Positions 52,036 to 60,676 of a stretch of DNA of 64,000 nucleotides are shown piece by piece. A model generated the notes under the pieces. The model saw only the letters and a program-made list of their open reading frames with translations. It searched no databases and was not told the DNA's origin. Source of the stretch: Mycobacterium sp. Root135 (lineage in GTDB: Bacteria > Actinomycetota > Actinomycetes > Mycobacteriales > Mycobacteriaceae); NCBI RefSeq assembly GCF_001426545.1, contig NZ_LMEZ01000005.1:249137-313136 (forward strand), given 5' to 3'. The translations under genes were made by a program, and so were the position numbers. Position 1 is the first letter of the stretch, and each line of letters starts with the position of its first letter.

Positions 52036-52586
52036 ACGAATTGGCCAACGCGGAAATGGCCTTCGAAGTTCTGGAACGCGCGCTGAGTTCCGTCGACGAC
52101 GGACAACTGGGAAATGCGACGCCATGCCGCGACTACGACGTCGCCGACCTCGCCGGACACCTCGTCGACAGCGTCACCCGCATCAGCGGCGCAGCGGGCG
52201 TCGCCGTCACTGCACCGACCGGCGGCGCGATCACGGGACTGCTGGACGCGGGACGTGACGCCGTCGCGGGCTGGCGACGGCGGGGACTCGACGGCGACGT
52301 GCCCTTCGCCGGCCGCATGATGTCCGCCCGGGATCTTCTGGGTGTCATCGGCCTCGAATTCCTGGTGCACGGTTGGGATTTCGCCACCGCGATCGGTGAC
52401 ACCCTCGACGTGCCCGACGGGCTGGCCGACGACGTGCTGCGCATCGGCCTCAGCACGGTGACCCCGCAGAGCCGGCGCAACGCCGGGTTCGACGAACCAG
52501 TCACGATCGGCGCCGACGCGAGTGCGCTCGACCGACTGCTTGCCTTCACCGGCCGGGATCCCGCGGCGGGGATCCCCTTGCGCTGA
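52032..52586 (+). CDS. TIGR03086-type metal-binding DinB-fold protein
   Basis: A 184-residue protein of the mycothiol-linked DinB/maleylpyruvate isomerase superfamily. The GTG start overlaps the TetR stop codon. Core features: ATPCRDYDVADLAGHLVDSV contains the first His, and IGLEFLVHGWDFATAIG supplies a second His plus Asp. This matches the TIGR03086 pattern. The substrate is unknown; translational coupling places it in the TetR-controlled group. Confidence 0.8.
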   Translation: MNELANAEMAFEVLERALSSVDDGQLGNATPCRDYDVADLAGHLVDSVTRISGAAGVAVTAPTGGAITGLLDAGRDAVAGWRRRGLDGDVPFAGRMMSARDLLGVIGLEFLVHGWDFATAIGDTLDVPDGLADDVLRIGLSTVTPQSRRNAGFDEPVTIGADASALDRLLAFTGRDPAAGIPLR

Positions 52587-52606
52587 CGGCATCCGTCGCC
52601 TAGCTT

Positions 52607-52636
52607 GACCTAAAGCAAATACATTTGCATTAGGTC
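52607..52636. promoter_or_regulatory. Candidate TetR operator, site 2
   Basis: Arms GACCTAAAGCAAAT and ATTTGCATTAGGTC (13 of 14 pairs) flank AC. It lies 42 bp before the hydrolase start codon. The inner 24 bp align with site 1 at 50964-50987 (shared TAA-GCAA and TTTGC-TTA halves). Confidence 0.72.
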
Positions 52637-52677
52637 TGCGGTTCGTCGCAGCCATCCCCCCTGTCGAGAGAAGCTCA

Positions 52678-53415
52678 ATGAGCACCACCACCCCGACCGT
52701 CGTGCTCGTGCACGGAGCCTTCGCCGACGCCTCCGGGTACGCCGGCGTCATCCTCGAACTCCACGCCGCGGGAATTACCGTCGTCGCGCCACCAAACCCG
52801 TTGCGCGGACTCACCTTCGACGCGGTCTCCGTGCGTGCCTTCGTCGGCGCCGTCCGCGGTCCCGTCGTATTGGTCGGCCATTCCTACGGCGGAGCGGTCA
52901 TCACCCAGGCCGCCGTAGGGCTGGACAACGTCAAGGCCCTCGTCTACTTGGCAGCGTTCGCACTCGACGAGGGCCAAAGCGCGGGTAGCGTCCAGGCGCC
53001 GTTCGCCGAACCTCTGCTCGCCAGCAACGCACGTCCGACCAGCTACCCGGCCGGTGCCGGCGCCGCCGAAGGGCCAGACTTGTTCATCGACGCCGAGGGC
53101 TTCCGGGAAACCTTCTGCGCCGACGTCCCCGTCGATGTCGCCACTGTTCTCGCCGCCACCCAACGACCAGTCGCTGCAGCAACTTTAGGTGAGTTGTGTA
53201 CCGGCGCAGCGTGGAAGACCGTTCCGTCGTGGTATCTGGTGTCAGCCCACGACAACGCCATCAATCCCGACGCGCAACGCGCCATGTCCGAGCACATCGG
53301 CGCCACCACGGAGACGATCGACGGTTCGCACACCGCATTCATCGCCCAACCGGTCGCCGCAGCCGCATTCATCCTCACGGCCGTCGACCACGTACGCGGT
53401 GACGACCGTGTCTGA
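52678..53415 (+). CDS. Alpha/beta hydrolase (paralogue of the 44.9 kb hydrolase)
   Basis: A 245-residue alpha/beta hydrolase: VVLVHGAFADASGYAGVI at the start, nucleophile GHSYGGAVITQAA, and a C-terminal region around VSAHDNAINPDAQRAM and GSHTAF supplying Asp and His. It starts behind a GAGAGAAG-like site. Preceded by the strong site 2 dyad, it probably heads a TetR-controlled operon with the next two genes. Close resemblance to the 44866-45579 gene suggests related substrates. Confidence 0.86.
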   Translation: MSTTTPTVVLVHGAFADASGYAGVILELHAAGITVVAPPNPLRGLTFDAVSVRAFVGAVRGPVVLVGHSYGGAVITQAAVGLDNVKALVYLAAFALDEGQSAGSVQAPFAEPLLASNARPTSYPAGAGAAEGPDLFIDAEGFRETFCADVPVDVATVLAATQRPVAAATLGELCTGAAWKTVPSWYLVSAHDNAINPDAQRAMSEHIGATTETIDGSHTAFIAQPVAAAAFILTAVDHVRGDDRV

Positions 53416-54128
53416 CCTGCTGGGGCTTGCCATCAAGGCCCACGGCGGTTTGCGGCGCTGGGATGAGCTGACCTCGGCAACGGGTCGCTTCGCCATCGGT
53501 GGGGCGATCTGGGGATTCAAGGGCGTGCCCGGTGTACTGGCCGACATCACCGTCGACCTGGAACTACGCTCCGAGCGGGTCACCCTCAAACCGGTCGGCG
53601 GTGTCGACACCCACACTGCCTTCACCGACGGTCGGCTGGAACTACGGTCGACGTCTGGGAACTTGGTCGCCGCGGTCGACGACCCCAAGGATGCAATGGC
53701 GCGCCTACCCTACGACGCGCCATGGACAGCGATGGACGCCGCCTACTTCGCCAGCGAGGCGTGGTGGACCTACCTGACGGCGCCGTTCCTGTTCACATAC
53801 AACGGGTTCGAGGTGGAGGAAGTGCAACCGTTCGTCGAGGCCGGCGTCAGTTACCGAACGCTGAAAGTCGCCTTCCCGGGACGAAATCGACAGCCACACC
53901 GCCGAACAGTTCTTTCACTTCCACGAGACCGGCCTGCTATTCCGACACACGTACACCGTCGACGTCCTCGACGGAGCCACCGGCGCGAACTACCCCAGTG
54001 AGTGGAAGATCATCGACGGCATCGCCGTACCCACGGTTCGGCGCATCTACGGTTACGACGCCGATCGTCGGCGCATCCCAGAACCCGTCCTGGTGTCACT
54101 CGACATCAGCGAGCTTCGATTCCAGTGA
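53408..54128 (+). pseudogene. Frameshifted hypothetical protein
   Basis: The frame from GTG 53408 (or 53399) reads a well-formed protein (SDLLGLAIKAHGGLRRWDEL, VSYRTLKVAFPG) and then loses coherence near 53878. From 53880 a different frame continues naturally (DEIDSHTAEQFFHFHETG, VLVSLDISELRFQ) and stops at 54128. Removing one G in the CCGGGA run (53876-53881) would join the halves into a single protein of about 239 residues. The family resembles an uncharacterised mycobacterial group; no function is assigned. It overlaps the hydrolase gene start-to-stop and the SnoaL-like gene by GTGA. Confidence 0.72.
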
Positions 54129-54589
54129 CGACTCATGAAAGGTTGGCAGACCGATCCAATCTGCCGCCCACTCGGAAGGGAGAACCTCACATAACCGACT
54201 CACAGGCGAACAAGGCGCTCGTCATCTCGGCCTTCGACACTCTCTTCAACCAACGCGACTACGTTGCAGCCGAAGCATTTTGGTCACCGGAGTACGTCCA
54301 ACACAGCGCGCACATCGGTCCCGGTCGCGACGGCCTGTTCGACCTCATCAAATCCGCCCCAAGCACCCTCCGGTACGAGCACCAGCTCGTCGTCGCCGAC
54401 GGGAACTTCGTCGTCCTGCACGGCAGATTCTCCGGTCGCGGCGATCTACCCAGCTGGATAGCGGCCGACGTCGTGCGGCTGGACGGCGGCCTGCTGGTCG
54501 AACACTGGGATGTACTGCAGGACGAGGCCACCCAAGCTCAGTCCCTCAGCGGGTCGCCCATGTTCGGCGGCACCTTTCCGACGCACTGA
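54125..54589 (+). CDS. SnoaL/NTF2-like protein
   Basis: A SnoaL-type polyketide-cyclase-fold protein of up to 154 residues. The conserved core is ANKALVISAFDTLFNQRDYV, then FWSPEYVQHSAHIGPGRDGL, and a C-terminal LDGGLLVEHWDVLQDE. Start choice is open: GTG 54125 overlaps the previous stop codon, while GGGAG (54178-54182) sits 8 nt before an in-frame ATA at 54191. No ATG is available. Probably last in the site 2 operon. Confidence 0.8.
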   Translation: MTTHERLADRSNLPPTRKGEPHITDSQANKALVISAFDTLFNQRDYVAAEAFWSPEYVQHSAHIGPGRDGLFDLIKSAPSTLRYEHQLVVADGNFVVLHGRFSGRGDLPSWIAADVVRLDGGLLVEHWDVLQDEATQAQSLSGSPMFGGTFPTH

Positions 54590-54798
54590 CAACGAAATGG
54601 ACGTCCACGGCGGGGCGGTGGCCATCGCCCCGCCAACACTGTGACGTCTCCCGCGCCCTGACCGTCAGCGACCGCGCACAACCTGGTCAGAATTTCGACT
54701 CCCATGATCCGTCTCCCAATGTGCCGAATCGCATCGAGGCAGACCTGCTGCAGCACCAGAATGAGTGCGGGAAGTCTCATCGATCGAAGGAGGACATC

Positions 54799-55116
54799 AT
54801 GCAGTATTTCGTCCAGTTCGACATCCACCAGCCCGTCGACATGAGCCGTGAAGAACTGTTCGCGATCTGGCTCGAGGAAGCCCGCGCGGCGCAGGGTGCA
54901 GTCGATGCCGGGGTCGTGACCAACCTGTGGAAAGTCGTCGGCCAGCGCACCATCTTCGCCGTGCTCGACGTACCCGATCACACTTCGCTCGACAGGGCGC
55001 TCGAGTCCCTGCCGATCATCCAGAAGCTCGGCGGCTCGGTGGACACCCGCACTTACGCGATCCGGCCTTACAGCGAATTTGCCGAAGAAGTCCGCGTCGC
55101 GGTCGAGGGCGGGTAG
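54799..55116 (+). CDS. Muconolactone delta-isomerase-family protein
   Basis: A 105-residue protein starting at ATG 54799 with a perfect AAGGAGG. The family pattern is clear (YFVQFDIHQPVDMSREELFA, then a small hydrophobic core and SLPIIQKLGGSVDTRTYAIR). Muconolactone isomerase acts in the catechol branch of the beta-ketoadipate pathway, but no catA or catB gene is present in the window, so the natural substrate may differ. It is followed by an AraC regulator. The 209-bp gap upstream holds nothing recognisable. Confidence 0.82.
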   Translation: MQYFVQFDIHQPVDMSREELFAIWLEEARAAQGAVDAGVVTNLWKVVGQRTIFAVLDVPDHTSLDRALESLPIIQKLGGSVDTRTYAIRPYSEFAEEVRVAVEGG

Positions 55117-55209
55117 CGGCCGAGCACCTCGAGTCGCGAAGAAACGGGGCACGCGGCGAGATATCGTCGTTTCAAGCCACGAACGCACTCGGAACTGGAG
55201 GTAGGCGGG

Positions 55210-56157
55210 ATGCTCAGTGACCCCGCCGAGGACGACGACGTGTCGAACGACCTTGCCGAGGAATTGTTGAGTCGCTCGCTCGGCGACGGCGCCAACGTGG
55301 GTCTGTGGCCCGGCATGACGATATACCGGTACGTCGTGCCAACGGTGCCGAAATGGGATGAGATTCAATCACTCTCGGTGTGCATCGTCGCCCAGGGCCG
55401 CAAGGCCGTCACCGCCGATGGACACCATTACGTCTACGACAAATACCAATATCTGGTGCTCAGAAGCAACTTGCATTTTCAGTCGCAGATCCTGGACGCA
55501 ACGCCAGACAAACCGTTCCTCGCCTTCGTGCTGCAGATCGACCCGGCGGTGGTCCGTAAGGTCTCGGCGGAGATGGTCGGTCGACGCGGGGTTGCAGACC
55601 ACCCGACGGCGCCGGCCGAAAGTCGAGACCAGAGCGTCGTGTCGGAACTCGACGACGAGCTCATGAGCGCCGTCCTTCGCTTCATGAGGTCCCTCACGGC
55701 GGACTCTGACCGGCGGGTACTTGCTCCGCTGTACCTGCAGGAACTGGTGTACCGCATCTTGCAGCGTGACCGGTTCTCCAAACTGCTCTTGATCGCCGGC
55801 CAGCAGGACGACGGTAATTCCGTTGCGGCAGCGTTGAATTACATCCACGCGCACCTGTCCGAGCCGCTGACGGTCGAGATCCTTGCCGAGCAGGTGAACC
55901 TCAGTTCGTCAGCGTTCTCGCGCCGGTTTCGCGAACTGACCGGCAAGTCGCCTTATCAGTTCGTCAAGGAGACCCGGCTGGAGCGGGCTCGCGAACTGCT
56001 GCTCGAACGCCGACTGGGGGTCGGAGACATATCCGCCGCCGTCGGATACGCGAGCCAGTCACACTTCACGAAGGAGTTTCGTACGCGTTTCGGGACCACC
56101 CCAGGCGAGTACGCCGACGCAGACGGACTGAGCCGCGATCTGCGTGCCACCCGCTGA
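55210..56157 (+). CDS. AraC-family transcriptional regulator
   Basis: A 315-residue AraC regulator with the type 6 N-terminal cupin-like sensor domain (LSVCIVAQGRKAVTADGHHY) and two C-terminal helix-turn-helix motifs (LTVEILAEQVNLSSSAFSRR and ISAAVGYASQSHFTKEFRTR). It begins behind a GGAGG site. It sits between the muconolactone isomerase-like gene and a tautomerase, so it probably activates these small aromatic-metabolism genes. No operator was recognised. Confidence 0.88.
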   Translation: MLSDPAEDDDVSNDLAEELLSRSLGDGANVGLWPGMTIYRYVVPTVPKWDEIQSLSVCIVAQGRKAVTADGHHYVYDKYQYLVLRSNLHFQSQILDATPDKPFLAFVLQIDPAVVRKVSAEMVGRRGVADHPTAPAESRDQSVVSELDDELMSAVLRFMRSLTADSDRRVLAPLYLQELVYRILQRDRFSKLLLIAGQQDDGNSVAAALNYIHAHLSEPLTVEILAEQVNLSSSAFSRRFRELTGKSPYQFVKETRLERARELLLERRLGVGDISAAVGYASQSHFTKEFRTRFGTTPGEYADADGLSRDLRATR

Positions 56158-56271
56158 CGGAGTCGGAATGGGCATGGGTCGAGCGGAAACCAGCTAGCTC
56201 GCCGCCATCGCGCGGGGTTGACTGCAGGGGTACGGAAAGTTCCGGATCGTCAGCCTCGTCAGGAGTCTTCA

Positions 56272-56694
56272 ATGCCGCTAGCTCGTATCGACCTCATCGA
56301 AGGAAAATCAGCGGAGTACCGCCGTACCATCGCCGATGTCGTCTACGACAAGATGATCGAATGCCTTGGCGTGCCAGAGGATCGGTTCCAAACCATCAGT
56401 GAACACAAGGCGGAGAACTTCCTCTTCGATGCCGACTATCTCGGCATCCACCGATCCGAGAACTGCATCTTCATCCAACTCATCTTCCTCGACGTCGCAA
56501 CCCCGGAGCAGAAGGGCGCGTTCTACGAGGCCGCGGTGGCCGAGTTGGAGGAGAGGCTGCAGGTGCGACCCGAGGACGTCTTCTTCAACCTCATGACGGT
56601 TCAGCCCGCGGACTGGTCCATGGGCCTCGGAGTGGCGACCTACGTCAGGGGCGTGCCGACCGACCGTCTCGACCCAAACTCCATCCCGCACTGA
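56272..56694 (+). CDS. Tautomerase-superfamily protein
   Basis: A 140-residue tautomerase, ATG at 56272 with AGGAG upstream. Pro1 follows the initiator Met (MPLARIDLIEGKSAEYRRTI), as required for the catalytic N-terminal proline. Later the pattern EDVFFNLMTVQPADWSMGLG matches the Tautomerase_2 branch. Members isomerise keto-enol substrates from aromatic ring cleavage. It lies downstream of the AraC gene and upstream of an SDR. Confidence 0.83.
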   Translation: MPLARIDLIEGKSAEYRRTIADVVYDKMIECLGVPEDRFQTISEHKAENFLFDADYLGIHRSENCIFIQLIFLDVATPEQKGAFYEAAVAELEERLQVRPEDVFFNLMTVQPADWSMGLGVATYVRGVPTDRLDPNSIPH

Positions 56695-56776
56695 CAAATT
56701 CAGGCTTGGGTCAACACATCCCCTTGATGGCGCCGACAGTCGAACGGCGCTGTCCCCACCCCGAAAGGACGCCGTC

Positions 56777-57667
56777 ATGGCAACCCCAGCAACGACATTG
56801 AAGAAGGTGCTCATCACCGGAGCCGGAACCGGCTTCGGATACGAGGTGGCGATGCGACTGGCCGAGAAGGGCTTCGACGTGGTCGCCGCCGTCGAGATCT
56901 ACGGCCAGGTGCAAACCCTGAAACGACAAGCCGCCGAGCGTGGCGTGACCCTGCAGGTCGAGAAGCTCGACGTCACCGATGACGGCGACCGCCGCAAGGC
57001 CCTCGACTGGGGGATCGAGATTCTCGTCAACAACGCCGGCGTCGGTGAAGGCGGTTCCACGGTCGACATTCCGGGAGACAACATCCGCCACCAGTTCGAG
57101 GTCAACGTCACCGGACCGCTGCTGCTGACCCAACCCATCGCCAAGCAGATGGCCAAGCGTGGATCGGGACGCATCATCTGGGTGTCCTCGCGCGAGGGGC
57201 TCAACGTCAACCCCTTCACCGGCATCTACTCCGCCTCCAAGCACGCCGTCGAGGCCATTGCCGAGAGCATGAAGGACGAGCTGCAGGAGTTTTGCGTGGA
57301 AGTGGCGACGATGAACCCCGGCCCGTTCTTGACCGGTTTCAACGACCGCATCTTCCAGACGTGGGAGAGCTGGGAGGACGACCCGGCGCAGCGGTTGTTC
57401 GACTACTCCAAACTCGCCTTTCCGCGGGCGCAGTTCAACCCCGAACCCGTCTACGCGACGCTGACGGCGCTGGCTGCCGGTGAAATCGACAGCTACCGCA
57501 ACCTGGAGCCCAAGTCGATGCTCGAGGAGACCAAGAAGCTCATCGAGGCGCCGTGGGGCAAGAAGACCACCGACGGTCTCGGCACCCGCAACGACGGCAT
57601 CCAGAAGTCCTTCGACATGACACCAGAACAACTGCGCGACGACCAAGACCCGATCCCCGCACCTTGA
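56777..57667 (+). CDS. Short-chain dehydrogenase/reductase
   Basis: A 296-residue SDR with AAAGGA 10 nt before the ATG. Cofactor motif ITGAGTGFGYEVAMRLAE near residue 12, NNAGVGEGG mid-chain, catalytic SSREGL plus YSASKHAVEAIAES. The C-terminal ~60 residues are longer than usual, ending in a Gln/Asp-rich tail. It likely reduces a ketone or oxidises an alcohol in the aromatic-related cluster; substrate unknown. Confidence 0.86.
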   Translation: MATPATTLKKVLITGAGTGFGYEVAMRLAEKGFDVVAAVEIYGQVQTLKRQAAERGVTLQVEKLDVTDDGDRRKALDWGIEILVNNAGVGEGGSTVDIPGDNIRHQFEVNVTGPLLLTQPIAKQMAKRGSGRIIWVSSREGLNVNPFTGIYSASKHAVEAIAESMKDELQEFCVEVATMNPGPFLTGFNDRIFQTWESWEDDPAQRLFDYSKLAFPRAQFNPEPVYATLTALAAGEIDSYRNLEPKSMLEETKKLIEAPWGKKTTDGLGTRNDGIQKSFDMTPEQLRDDQDPIPAP

Positions 57668-57710
57668 GCACCGCACGCCGCCATGCCGCCCTCACCCATA
57701 GGATCGTGGA

Positions 57711-59060
57711 GTGGGCCGACGCGCCACGGGCGAGGAGCACGAGTTGAGTCAGGGATTGCGGACGGGTTCGCACGTCGGAATCGATCGCATGGTGGTGACC
57801 AATCACCGGATCGACGTACCACTCGACTGGAGCGATCCCTCGGGACGCCAAATCAGTGTGCACGCAAGGGAAGTCGTCGCCGCCGAGCACGTCGGCGATC
57901 CGAGTCGGCCACCCATCGTGTGGTTTCAAGGCGGTCCGGGTCATGAAGTCGCGTTTCCCGACCATCGCGGGAGCTGGCTCGAACAACTACTGACGCGATA
58001 CAGAGTGGTGTTGCTCGACCAACGCGGCACGGGCCTGAGCACCCCGCTCGACGCGCGCGCCCTTCCGATCGCGGACCCGACCCGCCTTGGCGACTACCTT
58101 CGCCACTTTCGACAGGATTCGATCGTGCGCGACGCGGATCGCTTGCGCGCCACGCTCTACGGTCCGGACACGGACTGGTACGTCTTCGGCCAGAGCTTCG
58201 GCGGCTTCTGTTCACTGACCTACCTCTCGTATCTACCCGAACACCTACGCGGTGTGATCATCACCGGCGGTTTCGCGCCCGTGCTGCGCGAGACCGACGA
58301 GATCTGTGCTCGGCTCTTCAAGCAGGTGGCGAGCCGCAACGCCGACTACTACGCGCGGTTCCCCGAGGATGCGCCGCGCGTGCGACGGATCGTCGACCAT
58401 CTCGAGACGGCCGACGACGTCGACGGCCACGGTCAGCGACTCAGCGCCCGCCGTTTCCTGACCCTCGGCAACACGCTCGGCCTGCAGCATGGGGCCGCCG
58501 AGTTGCACGGCGTCGTCGAGCGCGCCGCCAACGATCTCGAGCAGCTCGGCATGCTCAGCGGAGCCGTCCACGAGCGCGTCGCGTCGATGATGTCGCCCGC
58601 CACGAACCCCATCTACACGGTGCTTCACGAGGCCATCTACTCCAGCGGCCCCGCGACTCGCTGGGCTGCCGAGCGCGCACGCCAGGCTGACGTGCGCTTC
58701 GCGCTGGATGCGCAGCCCGCGCCCTATTTCACGGGCGAGGCGGTATTCCCCTGGATGCTCGACGAGCTGCCCGAGCTCACCCCGCTGCGGGACGTCGCGA
58801 ATGTGCTTGCCAAGCAGGAGAATTGGCCGCAGCTGTACGACATCGCACGGCTGGAGGCCAATACCGTCCCCGTCGTCGGCACCGTGTACTGGGACGACGC
58901 ATACGTCGAGCGAACCATGGCGCTCGAAACGGTCTCGATGCTCGGAAACTGCAGCCCCTGGATCACCAACGAGTTCGAGCACGGGGCTTACCGGCACGAA
59001 CCACAGCGAGTTGCCGACCGCTTGTTCGCGTTGCTGGACGACCTGACCGCCCGCGGATGA
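57711..59060 (+). CDS. S33 prolyl iminopeptidase-like alpha/beta hydrolase
   Basis: A 449-residue peptidase-family hydrolase. The oxyanion region is WFQGGPGHE, the strand before it is PPIV, and the nucleophile motif is GQSFGGFCSLTYLSYLP. DQRGTGLSTPL is also typical of family S33. A C-terminal Asp/His pair is present near VYWDDAYVER and NEFEHGAYRH. The GTG start at 57711 has AGGA upstream, but an internal start near the TTGs at 57744 or 57756 is possible. It probably cleaves N-terminal proline; native substrate unknown. Confidence 0.85.
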   Translation: MGRRATGEEHELSQGLRTGSHVGIDRMVVTNHRIDVPLDWSDPSGRQISVHAREVVAAEHVGDPSRPPIVWFQGGPGHEVAFPDHRGSWLEQLLTRYRVVLLDQRGTGLSTPLDARALPIADPTRLGDYLRHFRQDSIVRDADRLRATLYGPDTDWYVFGQSFGGFCSLTYLSYLPEHLRGVIITGGFAPVLRETDEICARLFKQVASRNADYYARFPEDAPRVRRIVDHLETADDVDGHGQRLSARRFLTLGNTLGLQHGAAELHGVVERAANDLEQLGMLSGAVHERVASMMSPATNPIYTVLHEAIYSSGPATRWAAERARQADVRFALDAQPAPYFTGEAVFPWMLDELPELTPLRDVANVLAKQENWPQLYDIARLEANTVPVVGTVYWDDAYVERTMALETVSMLGNCSPWITNEFEHGAYRHEPQRVADRLFALLDDLTARG

Positions 59061-59128
59061 GACGGATCTCCCCGTAACCTCCAGACAGTCTCCAAGCAAC
59101 CGGTCTAGGGAATTCGCAAGCTGTTCCC

Positions 59129-59620
59129 ATGACACGAATCGCACACAAGGGCCCGATCCTCACCCTGGTCGCGACCGCCGTGCTGGGCATCGGAGTGTTC
59201 TCCGTCAACCTTGCCCAGGACGGCCCCTCGGCCGCACCACAACCGCCGGCGGCCTCGGGTGGCTCGTCGACGATCGAGCCGACCCCGCCACCCCCGCCCG
59301 TCGCACCGGCCGCGCCAGCGCCCGTCCCATTCCCCGCCAAGGTCGCCTTTCACGCGAACATCCCCACTCGCGCCGGCACTCTGACCCTGGACATCAAGGT
59401 CAACGCCACCAAGGCCACCGCCTACGCCTGCGACAACCAAGGCATCGAGGAATGGTTCTCAGGAACCGCCGTTGACGGCGTGGTCTCGATGAGCAGCAGC
59501 GACGGCACCAGCCGACTGGACGGCCGCCACCAGGCGAACGACACCGTCGAGGGCAACCTGTCCATCGGGGACAAGCAATGGAACTACACGGCGGTCGAGG
59601 TCAAGGGCAGCAATGTTTGA
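59129..59620 (+). CDS. Exported Pro/Ala-rich protein of a DUF6529-Rieske module
   Basis: A 163-residue protein with an N-terminal signal or anchor (LTLVATAVLGIGVFSVNLA), a Pro/Ala-rich linker at ~residues 35-70, and a small C-terminal beta-rich domain (KVAFHANIPTRAGTLTLDIK, GNLSIGDKQWNYTAVE). There is one Cys, in TAYACDNQG, and no heme motif. The family is not one I recognise. It overlaps the next gene by 8 nt, so it is part of a three-gene operon with a membrane cytochrome-like protein and a Rieske lipoprotein. Confidence 0.7.
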   Translation: MTRIAHKGPILTLVATAVLGIGVFSVNLAQDGPSAAPQPPAASGGSSTIEPTPPPPPVAPAAPAPVPFPAKVAFHANIPTRAGTLTLDIKVNATKATAYACDNQGIEEWFSGTAVDGVVSMSSSDGTSRLDGRHQANDTVEGNLSIGDKQWNYTAVEVKGSNV

Positions 59621-60218
59621 CGCCACCGCTTCCCACACCGATTCCACCGTTGCCGCGCCTGTCTCCGTACCCGCTCCGACGAATTCAGCCGGCGGGATGG
59701 CCGTGCTGGTCACCGTTCTCGTCGGCGCACTGGTTGCAGTCGCACTCGGGGCATTTGGAGCGCTGCACGAACCGCGGTTCTTTGCGGTGAACGTCGCCGG
59801 ATTCTCCAGCGGAACCGCCGCCAAGGCGTGGCTCGCGACACTCGTGGTCACACTGGCGCTGTTCCAGTTGGGGTCGGCGTTCGCCATGTATCGGTTGATC
59901 CCGAGCGGTCGGGTGCCGTCCTGGATGACCACCGCCCATGTGTGGTCGGGGCGGATGGCGGTACTGCTCAGCATCCCGGTCACCGTCCATTGCCTCTACG
60001 CACTGGGCTTTCAGCACTCCAACACCCGGGTGTTGTTCCATTCGCTGTTCGGCTGCCTGTTCTACGGCGTGTTCGTGACCAAGATGCTCCTGTTGACTCG
60101 GAAGGGATTGCCGGGCTGGCTAATTCCCATCGCGGGCGGACTGCTGTTCTTCGTCCTCGTATACGTCTGGTTGACCTCGGCGTTGTGGTTCTTCCTCACC
60201 AGTGGCTTGACGTTCTAA
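59613..60218 (+). CDS. DUF6529 membrane protein (cytochrome b561-like)
   Basis: A 201-residue integral membrane protein with about five or six helices. Membrane-embedded histidines occur in TTAHVWSGRMAVLL, IPVTVHCLYALGF and VLFHSLFGCLF, in a pattern that could ligate heme like a b561-type cytochrome. The DUF6529 name is from memory of actinobacterial annotations; function is undetermined. Its start lies within the previous gene's 3' end and the Rieske gene follows after 13 nt, suggesting an electron-transfer complex. Confidence 0.75.
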   Translation: MFDATASHTDSTVAAPVSVPAPTNSAGGMAVLVTVLVGALVAVALGAFGALHEPRFFAVNVAGFSSGTAAKAWLATLVVTLALFQLGSAFAMYRLIPSGRVPSWMTTAHVWSGRMAVLLSIPVTVHCLYALGFQHSNTRVLFHSLFGCLFYGVFVTKMLLLTRKGLPGWLIPIAGGLLFFVLVYVWLTSALWFFLTSGLTF

Positions 60219-60231
60219 AGGAGAAATGCAC

Positions 60232-60672
60232 GTGAACGAACAAGAATTCGTCGTCTCACGCAAGACAGCCATCGTCAGCGGCGGGGTCGTCCTGGCTGCG
60301 GCCGCCCTCAGCGCCTGCACGACCTACGGGAAGGCACCGGCACCCGCGAGCGGGCCGCCGTCAGAGGGTGCGACGGCGCCAGGGCCGCCGAGTGCCGCCG
60401 CCCTCGCCACGACCGCCGACGTACCCGTCGGATCCGGGTTGATTCTCGACGACGTCGTGCTCACCCAACCCTCGGCGGGAGTCTTCAAGGCATTCTCGAC
60501 GGTCTGCACTCATGCGGGGTGCGCCGTGTCCAAGATCGCCGACGGCACCATCGACTGCCCCTGCCACGGCAGCAAGTTCAACCTCGACGGCACCGTGGCG
60601 AAAGGACCGGCGTCCAGGCCATTGGAACCGAAAGCAATTGCCGTCGAGGGTACTTCGATCGTCCGGGCCTGA
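60232..60672 (+). CDS. Rieske [2Fe-2S] lipoprotein
   Basis: A 146-residue exported Rieske protein. GTG at 60232 is the chosen start because AAAGGAG (60217-60223) is 8 nt before it; an ATG at 60226 is too close. The signal ends in a lipobox-like LSAC. A Pro/Ala linker precedes the Rieske domain with ligands CTHAGC and CPCHGSKF, which also contain the extra stabilising Cys pair, as in arsenite oxidase and bc-type Rieske proteins. It belongs to a module with DUF6529 and probably carries electrons outside the membrane. Confidence 0.86.
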   Translation: MNEQEFVVSRKTAIVSGGVVLAAAALSACTTYGKAPAPASGPPSEGATAPGPPSAAALATTADVPVGSGLILDDVVLTQPSAGVFKAFSTVCTHAGCAVSKIADGTIDCPCHGSKFNLDGTVAKGPASRPLEPKAIAVEGTSIVRA

Positions 60673-60676
60673 CTCG

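Noticed and set aside
54590..54798. Possible small gene or RNA between the SnoaL-like and muconolactone isomerase-like genes
   Set aside because: No frame with a ribosome-binding site and no convincing stem-loop were found apart from the isomerase gene's own ribosome-binding site.
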